A DNA stretch of 64,000 bases from CAVSNH01 sp963729275 (GTDB taxonomy: Bacteria; Actinomycetota; Acidimicrobiia; Acidimicrobiales; RAAP-2). The stretch spans positions 124,001 to 188,000 of the forward strand of contig CAVSNH010000004.1 in the NCBI GenBank assembly GCA_963729275.1, given 5' to 3'. The notes beneath the pieces were generated by a model. The model was given only the letters and a program-made list of their open reading frames with translations, ran no database searches and was not told the origin of the DNA. How positions within the stretch are numbered: the first letter of the stretch is position 1; the number at the start of each line of letters is the position of its first letter. A program made the position numbers and the translations under genes. Of the stretch, positions 27,682-36,384 are shown piece by piece.

Positions 27682-27753
27682 GGGCACGGCATCGACCGGC
27701 CGCTGGTCCCCGGGCCGGCCGACCCAGGCTCCCATGCACGACGTGCCGTGCCC
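27682..27753. terminator. Extended inverted repeat after the PPOX gene
   Basis: GGGCACGGCA at 27682-27691 is exactly repaired by TGCCGTGCCC at 27744-27753. The interval contains a second GC-rich hairpin (CCGGCC pairing with GGCCGG). It starts directly at the stop codon and probably ends transcription. Confidence 0.45.
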
Positions 27754-27861
27754 TCTGCCCGCCCCGGTGACGACACGGGCCGCAGCTGACTCAAGTGGGG
27801 GTAGCGATGTGCCGATTCCTGCACTGGGCCATCGTGTCGGTGGCGACCCAGGAGGCAGGCG

Positions 27862-28494
27862 GTGGAGGAGGCAGCTCGGTCGAGCCAGCTCAGCGGGAGG
27901 TCACGGCGCCGCGACGACTGCGGGTTCTCGATGGTCGTGGTCGCCATCAGCATGGTGGTTGTAGCCGTCCTCGTTCTCCTCGCGGCCAAGGCAACGCTCG
28001 GAACGACCGGCTCGTCGAATGATTCGGTGTCGGGAAATCCCGAGGTGGCCCTGGCCGAGAGCGTCCAGGCCCAGCAGTCGCTTTCCACCGCCCTCGGAGC
28101 GGCCTCGGGCCTCGGCGCTGGTGGTGGCGACGCCAGCATCGCCGGCCTCGGCGCCTCGGGCGCCGGCGGCGCCGCTGTCACCGGTGCCGCCGCCGACATC
28201 GCCCGGCTGTCGGCAGCCGAGCCCTCGCTCTCCTTCGTGTCCGGGCCGACCACCAGCGCGACGACCGTGAGCGTGGCCGAAGACCCGTCCACCCCCGGCG
28301 CGGTGACGCTCGCCACTCGCTCGGCCGGCGGGTTGTGTTGGCTGGTCTGGCACGCGCCGGGCACTGCCACTTGGTACGGCGCCCAGACCCATTTGGCCAG
28401 CTGTTCTGCTCCGGCACTCGGGTCCCCACCGAGCCCCGGCCCGGTCAGCTCGACGGCTATCGGTTGGCAGACCGGGAGCTTCCCGCCGGCCTGA
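27862..28494 (+). CDS. Prepilin-like membrane protein next to dprA
   Basis: The GTG start has AGGAGG six bases upstream. The N-terminus is a charged leader of about 21 residues ending in Gly, then FSMVVVAISMVVVAVLVLLA, the shape of a type IV prepilin with cleavage after Gly. The usual Glu at +5 is missing (Val there). After the helix comes a Gly/Ala/Ser-rich domain with two Cys that could form a disulphide. It is convergent with dprA. A pseudopilin role is inferred from the N-terminus only; a plain signal-anchor protein is the alternative. Confidence 0.6.
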   Translation: MEEAARSSQLSGRSRRRDDCGFSMVVVAISMVVVAVLVLLAAKATLGTTGSSNDSVSGNPEVALAESVQAQQSLSTALGAASGLGAGGGDASIAGLGASGAGGAAVTGAAADIARLSAAEPSLSFVSGPTTSATTVSVAEDPSTPGAVTLATRSAGGLCWLVWHAPGTATWYGAQTHLASCSAPALGSPPSPGPVSSTAIGWQTGSFPPA

Positions 28495-28510
28495 TCGGCA
28501 TCCTTGACCG

Positions 28511-29710
28511 TCAGGCCCGCGCCCACCAGCCTGGACCGGTGACCACCGCCTGACGGTCGACGAGCTCCTCGCAGGCGAGGGCGACAGCGGCAATCGGCAG
28601 ACCCGTCCGCAGCAGAATGGTCTCGAGGCCGGTCGGATGGTCGTCCACAGCCTCGAGCACGCGACGCTGCTCGTCGCTGGCCCGCTCTACCTCCGGACGG
28701 CCGGCAGCGTGCCGAGGCCGACCCTCGTGGCCGACGAGGCCTCCACCCTGCCGTCCCTGCTGCCCGTGCCTCAGTCGGTACGGCCCTGGCCGTGCCACGG
28801 GCTCGGCTCGGGCGAGCTCGATCGCACACAACACGTCGGCAGCATCGCGAACCGGGAAGCAGCCGTCGGCGATGAGCGCATTGCAGCCCGACGAAGCCGG
28901 ACTGCGCACCGACCCGGGGACGGCACCCACAGGAATGCCGCGGCGCGCCGCGGCCTCGGCCGTGTACAGCGAGCCGCCCCGGTGGTGGCATTCGACCAGA
29001 ACGACCACGTCGGACAAGGCGGCGATGATGCGATTGCGAGCCGGGAACACTCCCCGTCGTGGCGGCGTTCCGAGCGGTTGCTCGCTCACGACGGCGCCGT
29101 GCTCGCCCACCGCAGCCCATAGAGCAGACTGGCTGCGCGGATATGCGACATCGAGCCCGGTGCCCACGACGGCCACGGGCTCGGCGCCCCGGTCGTGTCG
29201 GCGCACGACCGCGGTATGGGCGGCACCATCGATGCCCTTGGCGAGGCCCGAAACGACGGTCACTCCGGCTGCTGAGACATCGCCTGCGATCTCGGCGGCC
29301 ATGCCTCGCCCATAGTGGGTGGCGGCGCGGGTTCCGACGATGGCCACGCTCGGCTGACGATCGACACAGGATGGGTCACCCCGGGCGAAGAGGACCGCCG
29401 GCTGCCCGCGGTCGCCCACCAGTCGAGCCGGGTAACCCACCGTGTCGCGCAACAGAATCGACACGCCGGCCTCGACGTACGCATCCCCGACGGTGGCGAC
29501 ATCCGTAGAACAGGCGACCGACTCGAACCGGCGCTCGGGGTCGCCCGGGTGAGCCCCGGCAGCCACCGCGTGCCACGCCAGTGAGGGGTCGAAACCATCG
29601 AGCAACCGAGCCAGTCGGGCCGGAGTCATGCCCGCAAGACCGGCCAAGGCTGCAGCGTGGACAACCCGGGCATCGTCGCCATCCTCAGGCCCGCCCGCCT
29701 GCTCACCCAT
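28511..29710 (-). CDS. dprA: DNA-processing protein DprA
   Basis: DprA loads RecA on incoming single-stranded DNA during natural transformation. The Rossmann-like core is clear: VAIVGTRAATHYGR, VVSGLAKGIDGAAH, a GTGLDVAYP strand and FPARNRIIAALSD. A C-terminal winged-helix-like segment is present. The start MGEQAGG overlaps the stop of the comM 3' fragment by eight bases, so in the ancestral operon dprA was coupled to comM. With comM cut by the element, its transcription must now come from inside the element or from a local promoter. Confidence 0.93.
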   Translation of the reverse strand: MGEQAGGPEDGDDARVVHAAALAGLAGMTPARLARLLDGFDPSLAWHAVAAGAHPGDPERRFESVACSTDVATVGDAYVEAGVSILLRDTVGYPARLVGDRGQPAVLFARGDPSCVDRQPSVAIVGTRAATHYGRGMAAEIAGDVSAAGVTVVSGLAKGIDGAAHTAVVRRHDRGAEPVAVVGTGLDVAYPRSQSALWAAVGEHGAVVSEQPLGTPPRRGVFPARNRIIAALSDVVVLVECHHRGGSLYTAEAAARRGIPVGAVPGSVRSPASSGCNALIADGCFPVRDAADVLCAIELARAEPVARPGPYRLRHGQQGRQGGGLVGHEGRPRHAAGRPEVERASDEQRRVLEAVDDHPTGLETILLRTGLPIAAVALACEELVDRQAVVTGPGWWARA

Positions 29711-30341
29711 CGCCGCCCTCCCCGAGCAGCAAAGCTCGATCCCCGTGGAGGACGAGAGCCTCGCTGACGTGACATGCCTCGACCAGCGGGGCACCTTCGA
29801 GATCGGCGAGGGTTCTCGCCAACCGGTGGGTGCGTCGATAACCCCGGGCAGTCAGCGTCCCGCGTCGGAGGCGGCGCTCGAGCAGGGCCGAAGCGGAGTC
29901 GGACAGCGGGGCGTGGCGAGAGAGGTCCGCTCCGGGCAGGTCGGCGTTCACCCGGACGCCCCGCTCGGCGGCTCGCCGGCGGGCCGACGCCACCCTGGTT
30001 GCCGCAGTGGCTGTGTCTTCGAGACGCTCGTCGCTCAGCAGTTCGTCGACGTCGGGCCGGTCGACCCGGACGGCGATATCGAAGCGGTCGAGTAGAGGCC
30101 CAGAGACTCGCCGTGCATATCGGGCTCGGGTCCCCTCACTGCATCGACAGGACCCGGGAGGCCCTCCCTCCCCGCAAGGACACGGGTTCATGGCCGCTAC
30201 CAGAATGAACCTTGCTGGGTACTCGATCGTCCCTCGGGCTCGGCTCACTCGGATCACACCCTCCTCGAGTGGCTGTCGGAGGACATCGAGCACAACGGTC
30301 GGGAACTCACCGAGTTCGTCCAAGAACAGCACTCCACCGTG
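29703..30341 (-). pseudogene. comM: 3' fragment of comM/yifB, separated from its 5' half
   Basis: This piece starts inside the AAA+ domain at HGGVLFLDELGEF, which contains Walker B, and continues through ARFILVAAMNPCPCG (zinc/Cys loop) to the C-terminal Mg-chelatase domain with ARGYRRTHRLARTLAD. Walker A and the N-terminal domain are missing here and lie at 45001-45938. The cut falls between codons for the Gly pair after His. Rejoined at the CCGTG repeat, the two pieces give one open frame of 524 codons including the stop. Confidence 0.93.
30337..30341. repeat. Left copy of the 5-bp att core (CCGTG)
   Basis: The base run CCGTG is shared by both comM junctions (here and 45001-45005). To its left is comM sequence and to its right element sequence. 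The motif AATGTCAC at 30356-30363 inside the element is nearly the inverse of GGTACATT at 44982-44989 inside the other end. In the circular form these would flank the core as a ~48-bp attP, a usual size for large serine recombinases. Confidence 0.75.
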
Positions 30342-30538
30342 TGGTGGTGTCCAGCAATGTCACTTGACGAACCGAAACTGCGCAGGTGCTACATGTGTCA
30401 CAGCCGGTGGAGGTGATCGCGATGTTTTCAAACACCTCTGACCAGGGACTACGTCTCGCCCACCTCCAAGAACTCGGGTCCTAAACGCCCCGAAGACCAG
30501 AACTTCAAACCGTTCGGCAGGTCATACATCGCCTGACT

Positions 30539-30694
30539 ATGGGCGAAGCAGCTCAACTCGTCGATGCCTACTTAGCTGGCGCGCTCCAGCAAGACTGGCC
30601 CGCGATTTCGCTGAACGTCAGTGGGGATACGGTTCGCAAGTACCTACAGCGCGAAGGTGAGCCGATTCGGCGTCGAACGGGGTGGCGGTACTGA
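30539..30694 (+). CDS. Short HTH protein, resolvase-tail-like
   Basis: The 51-residue product MGEAAQLVDAYLAGALQ followed by VSGDTVRKYLQREG and IRRR matches the helix-turn-helix found at the C-terminus of small resolvases or in separate short HTH proteins. The frame stays open upstream without an ATG (ELQTVRQVIHRLT), so the gene could be a truncated longer one. In the circular element it would lie next to attP, diverging from the integrase, so a directionality or regulatory role is possible but unproven. Confidence 0.5.
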   Translation: MGEAAQLVDAYLAGALQQDWPAISLNVSGDTVRKYLQREGEPIRRRTGWRY

Positions 30695-30837
30695 TGCCTC
30701 ACCGGGACTTCCTCGCTCGGCTCTCCTTCCGAACACCTTTGGTAGCTCCGCTGACACTATCCAGCATCGCAAGTCCTATGTACATCATCCGTCGTTAGAA
30801 AAGGCTCTTGACATCCGCGGCATTTTATGTGCCGTGC

Positions 30838-31446
30838 TCAACGGGTTATCTTCGGCCTTGCCATTCGACCTTCGAGTTCAGGTCTCCCCGACAGGCTATA
30901 AAGGCCAAGGCCGATCACGGCCTGAAAGACGAGCGATCTCATGAATCGAAGAAATCGCCCATGCCGCAACGATCCGATAACCACGCGTTTGTTCAGCTGT
31001 GACGCTTCGCGTGGTCTGACTGAACACATGTACAGCCGCGCCATTGCGGCAAGCACGCGTAGACTCCGGGCCGTCGGCATCTGTTCGTTAACCCAATAGT
31101 CGTACACCGGTTTAGTGACGGCGATCACCCCGAGCGAGTCTTCTAAACGCCAGTGCGCTAAGCCCGCGTTGTAGGCAGACGGTAGAACATCTCCTTCATC
31201 TCCTGCACCGTATTGGGCGATGAAGTAACTAACTAACTGACCCCAGCTTTTACTGGCCAGGATGTAGTCGCCATGATCAAAAGAGAGCTCCGCCAGTACG
31301 AAAGCAACCCCACAGGTCTCTATGTTCCATTCCCGGGGATCAGACGGAGCAGTGGAAAGAATCTTCTTAGCTTCAGCGATTTTCTGTTCGTCTGTCATCT
31401 GACGATATCCCTGAAGGTTAGCGCTGCCTATTTCGTCGTCTGGCAT
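30838..31446 (-). CDS. Putative immunity-type protein downstream of RHS toxin gene
   Basis: I do not recognise the family. The product is ~200 residues and helical, with TPR-like spacing (WNIETCGVAFVLAELSFDHG, then SAYNAGLAHWRLED and RSLRVLAAMARLYM) and one hydrophobic stretch near the C-terminus (SLVFQAVIGLGLYSL). It starts 79 bases after the RHS stop on the same strand, exactly where polymorphic-toxin immunity genes sit. The start could also be the ATG at 31398. The role is inferred from position. Confidence 0.6.
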   Translation of the reverse strand: MPDDEIGSANLQGYRQMTDEQKIAEAKKILSTAPSDPREWNIETCGVAFVLAELSFDHGDYILASKSWGQLVSYFIAQYGAGDEGDVLPSAYNAGLAHWRLEDSLGVIAVTKPVYDYWVNEQMPTARSLRVLAAMARLYMCSVRPREASQLNKRVVIGSLRHGRFLRFMRSLVFQAVIGLGLYSLSGRPELEGRMARPKITR

Positions 31447-31525
31447 TTCCGACTTGCCGAGGAGCGGGACCAGTGGTCTGGCACACAACCAAATCTCGAA
31501 TCACGACACATCTTCAGAAGTAAAC

Positions 31526-33634
31526 TCAGGGATCTGGCCCGGGGATGATATCACCATTTATATCGAAGACGGTCTGTTCCTCAGCGCCGATGGGACTGCT
31601 CGAACCTTCTCCACCGTACACTTGCCCAGAATAATTGTTGCGGTTTCCCGTTGCCATGGTGGTCTCAGTTCCTATAGAACGAAGGATGGAAGTGCTTCTA
31701 ATTTCGAATGGAGTCGAGGGAGCCAAACCCGGCAAGCACGAAGCGACCGCCAGAATGCAATTGAGAATGACCTGTTTACCCGTTTCAGTCGCTAGCGCGC
31801 TTCCAACCTGTTCAGCGGCACCTGGCACCGACAATAAACCTAAATACTGATAGAACGCCGAAACTTGAAGTACGGCACGATTATGCGCCGCAATGATTTC
31901 CCCCGCTTCAATCTCTTCCAGTCTGATTTGTCGGTCGTAGGCCTGCTGCGAAGGGCTGACACCTCCTCTTGCTCCTGCTGCTCCTCCTCCTGAACTCTGC
32001 TCAGCCGGGTTCGGCTCGAGCGTGTAGGTCGCACCGCCAGGCCCGGGTGGGCCGCCTGAGTAGCCAGGTTCACCAACGTGTTGATCACCACCAGTGCACT
32101 CGCTTCCCTGGCAGACCTTTAAGTAAAGGCCCAGAGAGTCCGAAGCATTCAACGGATCATCGCCCGAGAAGGCATACGGCTGGAGAGTCTGGTTCACGTC
32201 GGGGTCGACCGAGAGGAACTGGTCGCTCGTCGGGTCGTAGTAGCGGTTGACCATGTAGTCAAGCCCCGATGGGTCGCTATATGTGCCTTGAAACCCGAAG
32301 GCGGTCACCTGCGACGTACCGGCCTCGAGTACCTCTTGACCATAGGTGGTGTAGGCAGTTTGCTGATCGACCGCGCCTGACGATTTGAACACGTCCTGTA
32401 CACCGGAGGGAATGGAGGATAGATAATCGACTTTGCTGGTGCTCAGTTTGATCTGTTCGATCGGAGCTGTCCCTCCGAAGAGCGGATCGCCATATATATA
32501 GGCGTAGGTCCCATCGTCGATCAGAAGTGGATCCTGCCCGTTGGTGTCCCAGGTGAAGGTGAGTGCGGTGCCCTTCGATGGCGTCTCCGTCATGCGGAGG
32601 CCCTGCCCGTTATAGGTGTAGGTCGTGACTTTGCTCGGCGGTGACGAACAGCTATCCGAAGGTGACGTTGTTACGCCTGACCAACACAACTGTCCGTAGG
32701 CATTCCACTGGTAGGAAGTGGCGCCGGTGGGCACGGAGGTACCGCAGGTGCCGGTAGTGACAGCTGAGGACGCTACCGACCAGCACCGTTCACCGATGTT
32801 GTTGTAACCATAGGAAGTGTCGGCCGTAGCCGCTGGCTCGTTCGGATTGGTTTGCGATGTGAGCTGCGCTCCGCCGTTGTAGTTGAAGTTGATCGCCGAC
32901 TCTCCAGAGGACTGGGGCGCATCGATCTTAATCTCGCCGTTTGCGGCATTTGTATATTCATCGGCGATCGACCCTGTTCCCGTCGGATTCGAGGCCAGCG
33001 TTATTTGCGTTTGATTGTTGTAGGTGTCGCTGGGTGAGATGAGATCCCCGAGTTGGTTGGTGTAGTCCACCTCTTCGTCATTGTTGTAGTTCCAACCGTT
33101 CGTTCCCGTGGTCTTGCCCAAATAGTCAGCTGACGTGAGGTTGCCAGCCGAGTCGTACCCATACTGAAGCGACTCGGCCTTAGTGGTGGGATAGGCAATG
33201 AGGCCGACCTGGGAATACTCGTTGTAATTCTCGAATTGCGTGGTATTGCCAAGCCAATCTTCCACTGATGCCAGGTCGCCGTCGGGGTTGTAGGTGCGCA
33301 GGACCACGGAACCAGTGGGCGGACCAGACGTAGGATTGCAGGTGGAATTGGCAATAATCGGATAGGCGATGCAGGTCACCTCCTCGGCATCGTCGTAGCC
33401 ATAGCCGACCGTTAGATCGTTGTCGTCCGTGTCGGTCAGCAGGTTCCCATCGCTGTCATAGGAATACGTAGACGTCACTTGCTCGCTGGTGCCGTTGTTG
33501 TCGCCCGAGTTGACGAGTTCGTTGGCAGCATTCCACTGTGTGTTGACCGTCACGCCCACTCCGGTCGGAGGGGTAGAGCAGCCGGCCGATGTCGCAAACG
33601 GTGCCGTATAGCAGACCGCGTCCGTCGGCGTCAT
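31526..33634 (-). CDS. RHS/YD-repeat protein, C-terminal part with unclassified tip (frameshifted from upstream part)
   Basis: This holds the end of the YD-repeat barrel (for example YSYDSDGNLLTDTDDND and YGYDSAGNLTSADY) and the RHS core end GLDYMVNRYYDPTSDQFLSVDP followed by YAFSGDDPLNASDSLG. After it comes a ~160-residue variable region: a Gly/Pro linker, a helical segment from RLEEIEAGEIIAAHN to ILAVASCLPG, and a polar tail. I see no known nuclease, deaminase or pore motif in it. It is joined in frame to the upstream part if one base near 33620 is removed; the fused protein would be ~1588 residues. Confidence 0.85.
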   Translation of the reverse strand: MTPTDAVCYTAPFATSAGCSTPPTGVGVTVNTQWNAANELVNSGDNNGTSEQVTSTYSYDSDGNLLTDTDDNDLTVGYGYDDAEEVTCIAYPIIANSTCNPTSGPPTGSVVLRTYNPDGDLASVEDWLGNTTQFENYNEYSQVGLIAYPTTKAESLQYGYDSAGNLTSADYLGKTTGTNGWNYNNDEEVDYTNQLGDLISPSDTYNNQTQITLASNPTGTGSIADEYTNAANGEIKIDAPQSSGESAINFNYNGGAQLTSQTNPNEPAATADTSYGYNNIGERCWSVASSAVTTGTCGTSVPTGATSYQWNAYGQLCWSGVTTSPSDSCSSPPSKVTTYTYNGQGLRMTETPSKGTALTFTWDTNGQDPLLIDDGTYAYIYGDPLFGGTAPIEQIKLSTSKVDYLSSIPSGVQDVFKSSGAVDQQTAYTTYGQEVLEAGTSQVTAFGFQGTYSDPSGLDYMVNRYYDPTSDQFLSVDPDVNQTLQPYAFSGDDPLNASDSLGLYLKVCQGSECTGGDQHVGEPGYSGGPPGPGGATYTLEPNPAEQSSGGGAAGARGGVSPSQQAYDRQIRLEEIEAGEIIAAHNRAVLQVSAFYQYLGLLSVPGAAEQVGSALATETGKQVILNCILAVASCLPGLAPSTPFEIRSTSILRSIGTETTMATGNRNNYSGQVYGGEGSSSPIGAEEQTVFDINGDIIPGPDP

Positions 33635-36293
33635 AGTTTTGGGACACCGTGGTCTGTCCTGTCTGGAGAAAGGCGTTTACCTGTTGGATTGGTCGATCGT
33701 CGTTATCGTAGGCATCCGCCGTGTAGATCCCTAAGGGATTCTCCGTGCTGGTCAGGTCTCCGCGAGCGTTGTAGCCGTAGTTGTAAGTTTCGCCGTCCTG
33801 GTCAGTGGCCGAGGTGAGCTCCCCGTCATCGTTGTAGTTCCAACTGGCGTCTCCGGTGGCGACCGCTCCACAGGGTTGCGCGCTGGAACCCTTCTCACAG
33901 ACCTGGCCGAGGGTGTTATAGGTCTCGTAGGTGACGGCCGTACCCATCGGGTCGGCAATGACGGTGGGATCCGTCGGGTGCTGGGGATCGCCGTAGGTGT
34001 AGGTCGTCGTATGGCCGTTGGGATCTGTCTCTGTAGCGATGGCCGTCGTGTTTGCCCAGTAGGTCTCGCACGTGCTGCCTGTGGGAGCTGCGCCATCGCT
34101 GCACGGACCCGTTGGATTGCAGCTTCCCGCCGTAACGGCCATCGCCTGAATCGTCCAGCAGAGCCGACCGTCCTCGTCATACGTATTGGTTGTCACGGGA
34201 CCAGGAAGACCACCGCCGAGAGGCGGATCGGACACGGTCAGGACGTTGCCATCGGCGTCATAGGTGTAGGTAGTCACCCGGTCGAGCGGGGCCGTGACCT
34301 GATTGGGCTCGCCGTACGTGTAGTACGTCGTGTAGGTCTCGTAGACGTTGTCCCCCGGACTACCATGGCCGTACCCATCGGGTGGTATTTCCCAAAGAGG
34401 CTGGCTGTCCGCGTCGTATACGGTTTGCGTATCTTGCATAGCTGTCGTGTTGTAAGCCACGGTCTTCGAGGCAACGTTTCCATTCCAATAGGTATAAGCG
34501 GTCGCGCCAGCCGGAGCCTGAGTCGGTGCCCCTCCGTTATCGGCACCGCACGAACTCCCGCCGGTGACAGTTGGCTGTGCCACCCAGCACAGCTCACCGT
34601 CGGTGTAGTAACCGCTCCGAGTTGTGTTGCCCAACGGGTCGGTCTCGGACAGCACGTGGCCGTAGGAGTCGTAGGTGTATGACGTAGACCCGGTTGGGGG
34701 GTTGGAGCACGAAGCATTAGAGGGAACGCTTACCCCTGGTTCTGCCATCCAGCACAGCTCTTGGAGGTAGTTACTGGCGGTGTCGTTGTACATCCAATTC
34801 GTCGTGTTGCCGTACGGATCGGTATACGACACCACGTTCCAGGCGGCGTCGTAGACAATTGTTGCCGTCAGCCCGTCCGGCAAGACGAGGATTAGTGGCA
34901 CGTCCACATACTGGGGTTGGTTGGTGTCGGGATTGGCCCACTCCCAATCAAACGACCAGTTCTGATTCCCGGCTCCGGCATAGGTTGTCGAGGAGCCAAA
35001 CGATTCGCCTTCGAGGACGCCGTCATAATAGGCATCGTTGTCGTTTTCTCCGTCGGCATATTGGACGAGGGTCGACTGCGGGCCTTCGAGACATGCCAAC
35101 GAGTCGGTGACGCAATCAGTCACCGTGTAGGAGTAGGACGTCTCACCCCCAACTGGGCTTTCGACGCCAGACACCATTCCGTACGAGTAGTAATCGATCG
35201 TCGTTACATAACCATCGGGCGATTCGCTGCCCTGCATCTCGTGGTCGTACGGAGAGGGATAATCGACATAGTAGTAATACCGCTGCACCGTCGACGTCAA
35301 CGGTCCAGTAATCGATGCCAAGTCTTGATTTGAGTCGTAGCCGAACGTCCATTCATTGCCATCGGGGTCGATGACGGCTACAGCCAGCCCGAAGTCGTCG
35401 ACTTCAAGGATCACCGATCGTCCACCGGCGTCCGTTTCCGTGAGGCAAACGCCCGCCCCGAAATTCGGGCAAATACCTGAGCCGGGCCCGGGCCTATTGA
35501 AGGTGACCGCATCGTTGTCTTCTTGGCTGCCCATGTAGATGGGCTGTCCGTTCCAGCCATAGGTTTCGGTGGCACCGTCGCCTTCGAAATACCAAAGGCC
35601 ATAACCGTCCGACCCGAGGGCAGCGTCAACCCGGCTCGAAGCGCAGTAGTCCGTCTGACTTCCGGTGAGCGTATATCTCTGATAATCGAGGTAGTCGCTG
35701 AAGCCGTAGAGATTTCCCAAGTTGAAGACACACCCGTCACCGTCCAACAAACCAGAAAAGTCAGTTTCGGAGCCGTTAGCGTTATTGACGACCACTTGAT
35801 TGCCGTTGATGGTGATCGATGAGAGCATCTCGCTGGACCATCCCCAGCCCAAGGGCCCCCCATTGTCGCCGGCGGCCTGTTCCGATGTTGCTTCTTCTGA
35901 GTCATAGGTCAAGTCCATGTCCATATCCGCCCCAGCAGCTGGAACTGAGAAGAGTGGGTCTGTTGTCGTGTAGTCCCCGATCACCGGATTGACCGGGGCG
36001 TCGGGCTGCACACTTTGGTCTTGCGACTCGCCGAGCAGCGACTGCACGGAGCAGGTGGTGCAAGGCTCGTCGGGGTCGCCACCACCCCAAAGCTCGGGAG
36101 CCTGGTAAAGAGGACCTCCACCGCTCGTTAGGCGGGCGGTCGGTTTTGGACCGGTAGTCTCAAGCGGCTGCGCGCTTGGGAGCAGCAGCACGATTAGCAA
36201 GGTGACCATAACGAGTGGAAGGGACGCGACCGAGGATCGACCGATACCTCTTCGCACACGGTGACCGTCTGATCGTTGCGTTCTACTCGTCAT
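33456..36293 (-). CDS. RHS/YD-repeat protein, N-terminal part with signal sequence (frameshifted)
   Basis: AGGAG precedes the ATG at 36293. A signal or anchor helix (LPLVMVTLLIVLLLP) is followed by NPVIGDYTTTDPLFSVP, like the start of secreted RHS proteins, and then many YD repeats (TYDADGNVLTVSDP, YNARGDLTSTENP). The real coding sense is lost just after NYDADG near 33630, where an extra base shifts the frame, and the last ~50 residues are missense. A Cys-rich repeat unit (DGxxCW) aligns across the break, which supports a one-base insertion in the C/G run. Confidence 0.85.
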   Translation of the reverse strand: MTSRTQRSDGHRVRRGIGRSSVASLPLVMVTLLIVLLLPSAQPLETTGPKPTARLTSGGGPLYQAPELWGGGDPDEPCTTCSVQSLLGESQDQSVQPDAPVNPVIGDYTTTDPLFSVPAAGADMDMDLTYDSEEATSEQAAGDNGGPLGWGWSSEMLSSITINGNQVVVNNANGSETDFSGLLDGDGCVFNLGNLYGFSDYLDYQRYTLTGSQTDYCASSRVDAALGSDGYGLWYFEGDGATETYGWNGQPIYMGSQEDNDAVTFNRPGPGSGICPNFGAGVCLTETDAGGRSVILEVDDFGLAVAVIDPDGNEWTFGYDSNQDLASITGPLTSTVQRYYYYVDYPSPYDHEMQGSESPDGYVTTIDYYSYGMVSGVESPVGGETSYSYTVTDCVTDSLACLEGPQSTLVQYADGENDNDAYYDGVLEGESFGSSTTYAGAGNQNWSFDWEWANPDTNQPQYVDVPLILVLPDGLTATIVYDAAWNVVSYTDPYGNTTNWMYNDTASNYLQELCWMAEPGVSVPSNASCSNPPTGSTSYTYDSYGHVLSETDPLGNTTRSGYYTDGELCWVAQPTVTGGSSCGADNGGAPTQAPAGATAYTYWNGNVASKTVAYNTTAMQDTQTVYDADSQPLWEIPPDGYGHGSPGDNVYETYTTYYTYGEPNQVTAPLDRVTTYTYDADGNVLTVSDPPLGGGLPGPVTTNTYDEDGRLCWTIQAMAVTAGSCNPTGPCSDGAAPTGSTCETYWANTTAIATETDPNGHTTTYTYGDPQHPTDPTVIADPMGTAVTYETYNTLGQVCEKGSSAQPCGAVATGDASWNYNDDGELTSATDQDGETYNYGYNARGDLTSTENPLGIYTADAYDNDDRPIQQVNAFLQTGQTTVSQNYDADGRGLLYGTVCDIGRLLYPSDRSGRDGQHTVECCQRTRQLGRQQRHQRASDVYVFL

Positions 36294-36384
36294 GTCCGTC
36301 GCTCCTCTCGCCCACCAGTGCGCAACGTCGCTAGAAGACCCACCTTCATCTGGTGAGCTGGAACAACGTGACGCGATTCGGTCA

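Noticed and set aside
30621..30944. 107-residue plus-strand frame at the left end of the element
   Set aside because: It overlaps the HTH gene in another frame and has no recognisable features.
33600..33660. Programmed frameshift in the RHS gene
   Set aside because: There is no slippery heptamer or clear stimulatory structure, and the same type of one-base shift occurs nine times in the relaxase, so an error or mutation is simpler.
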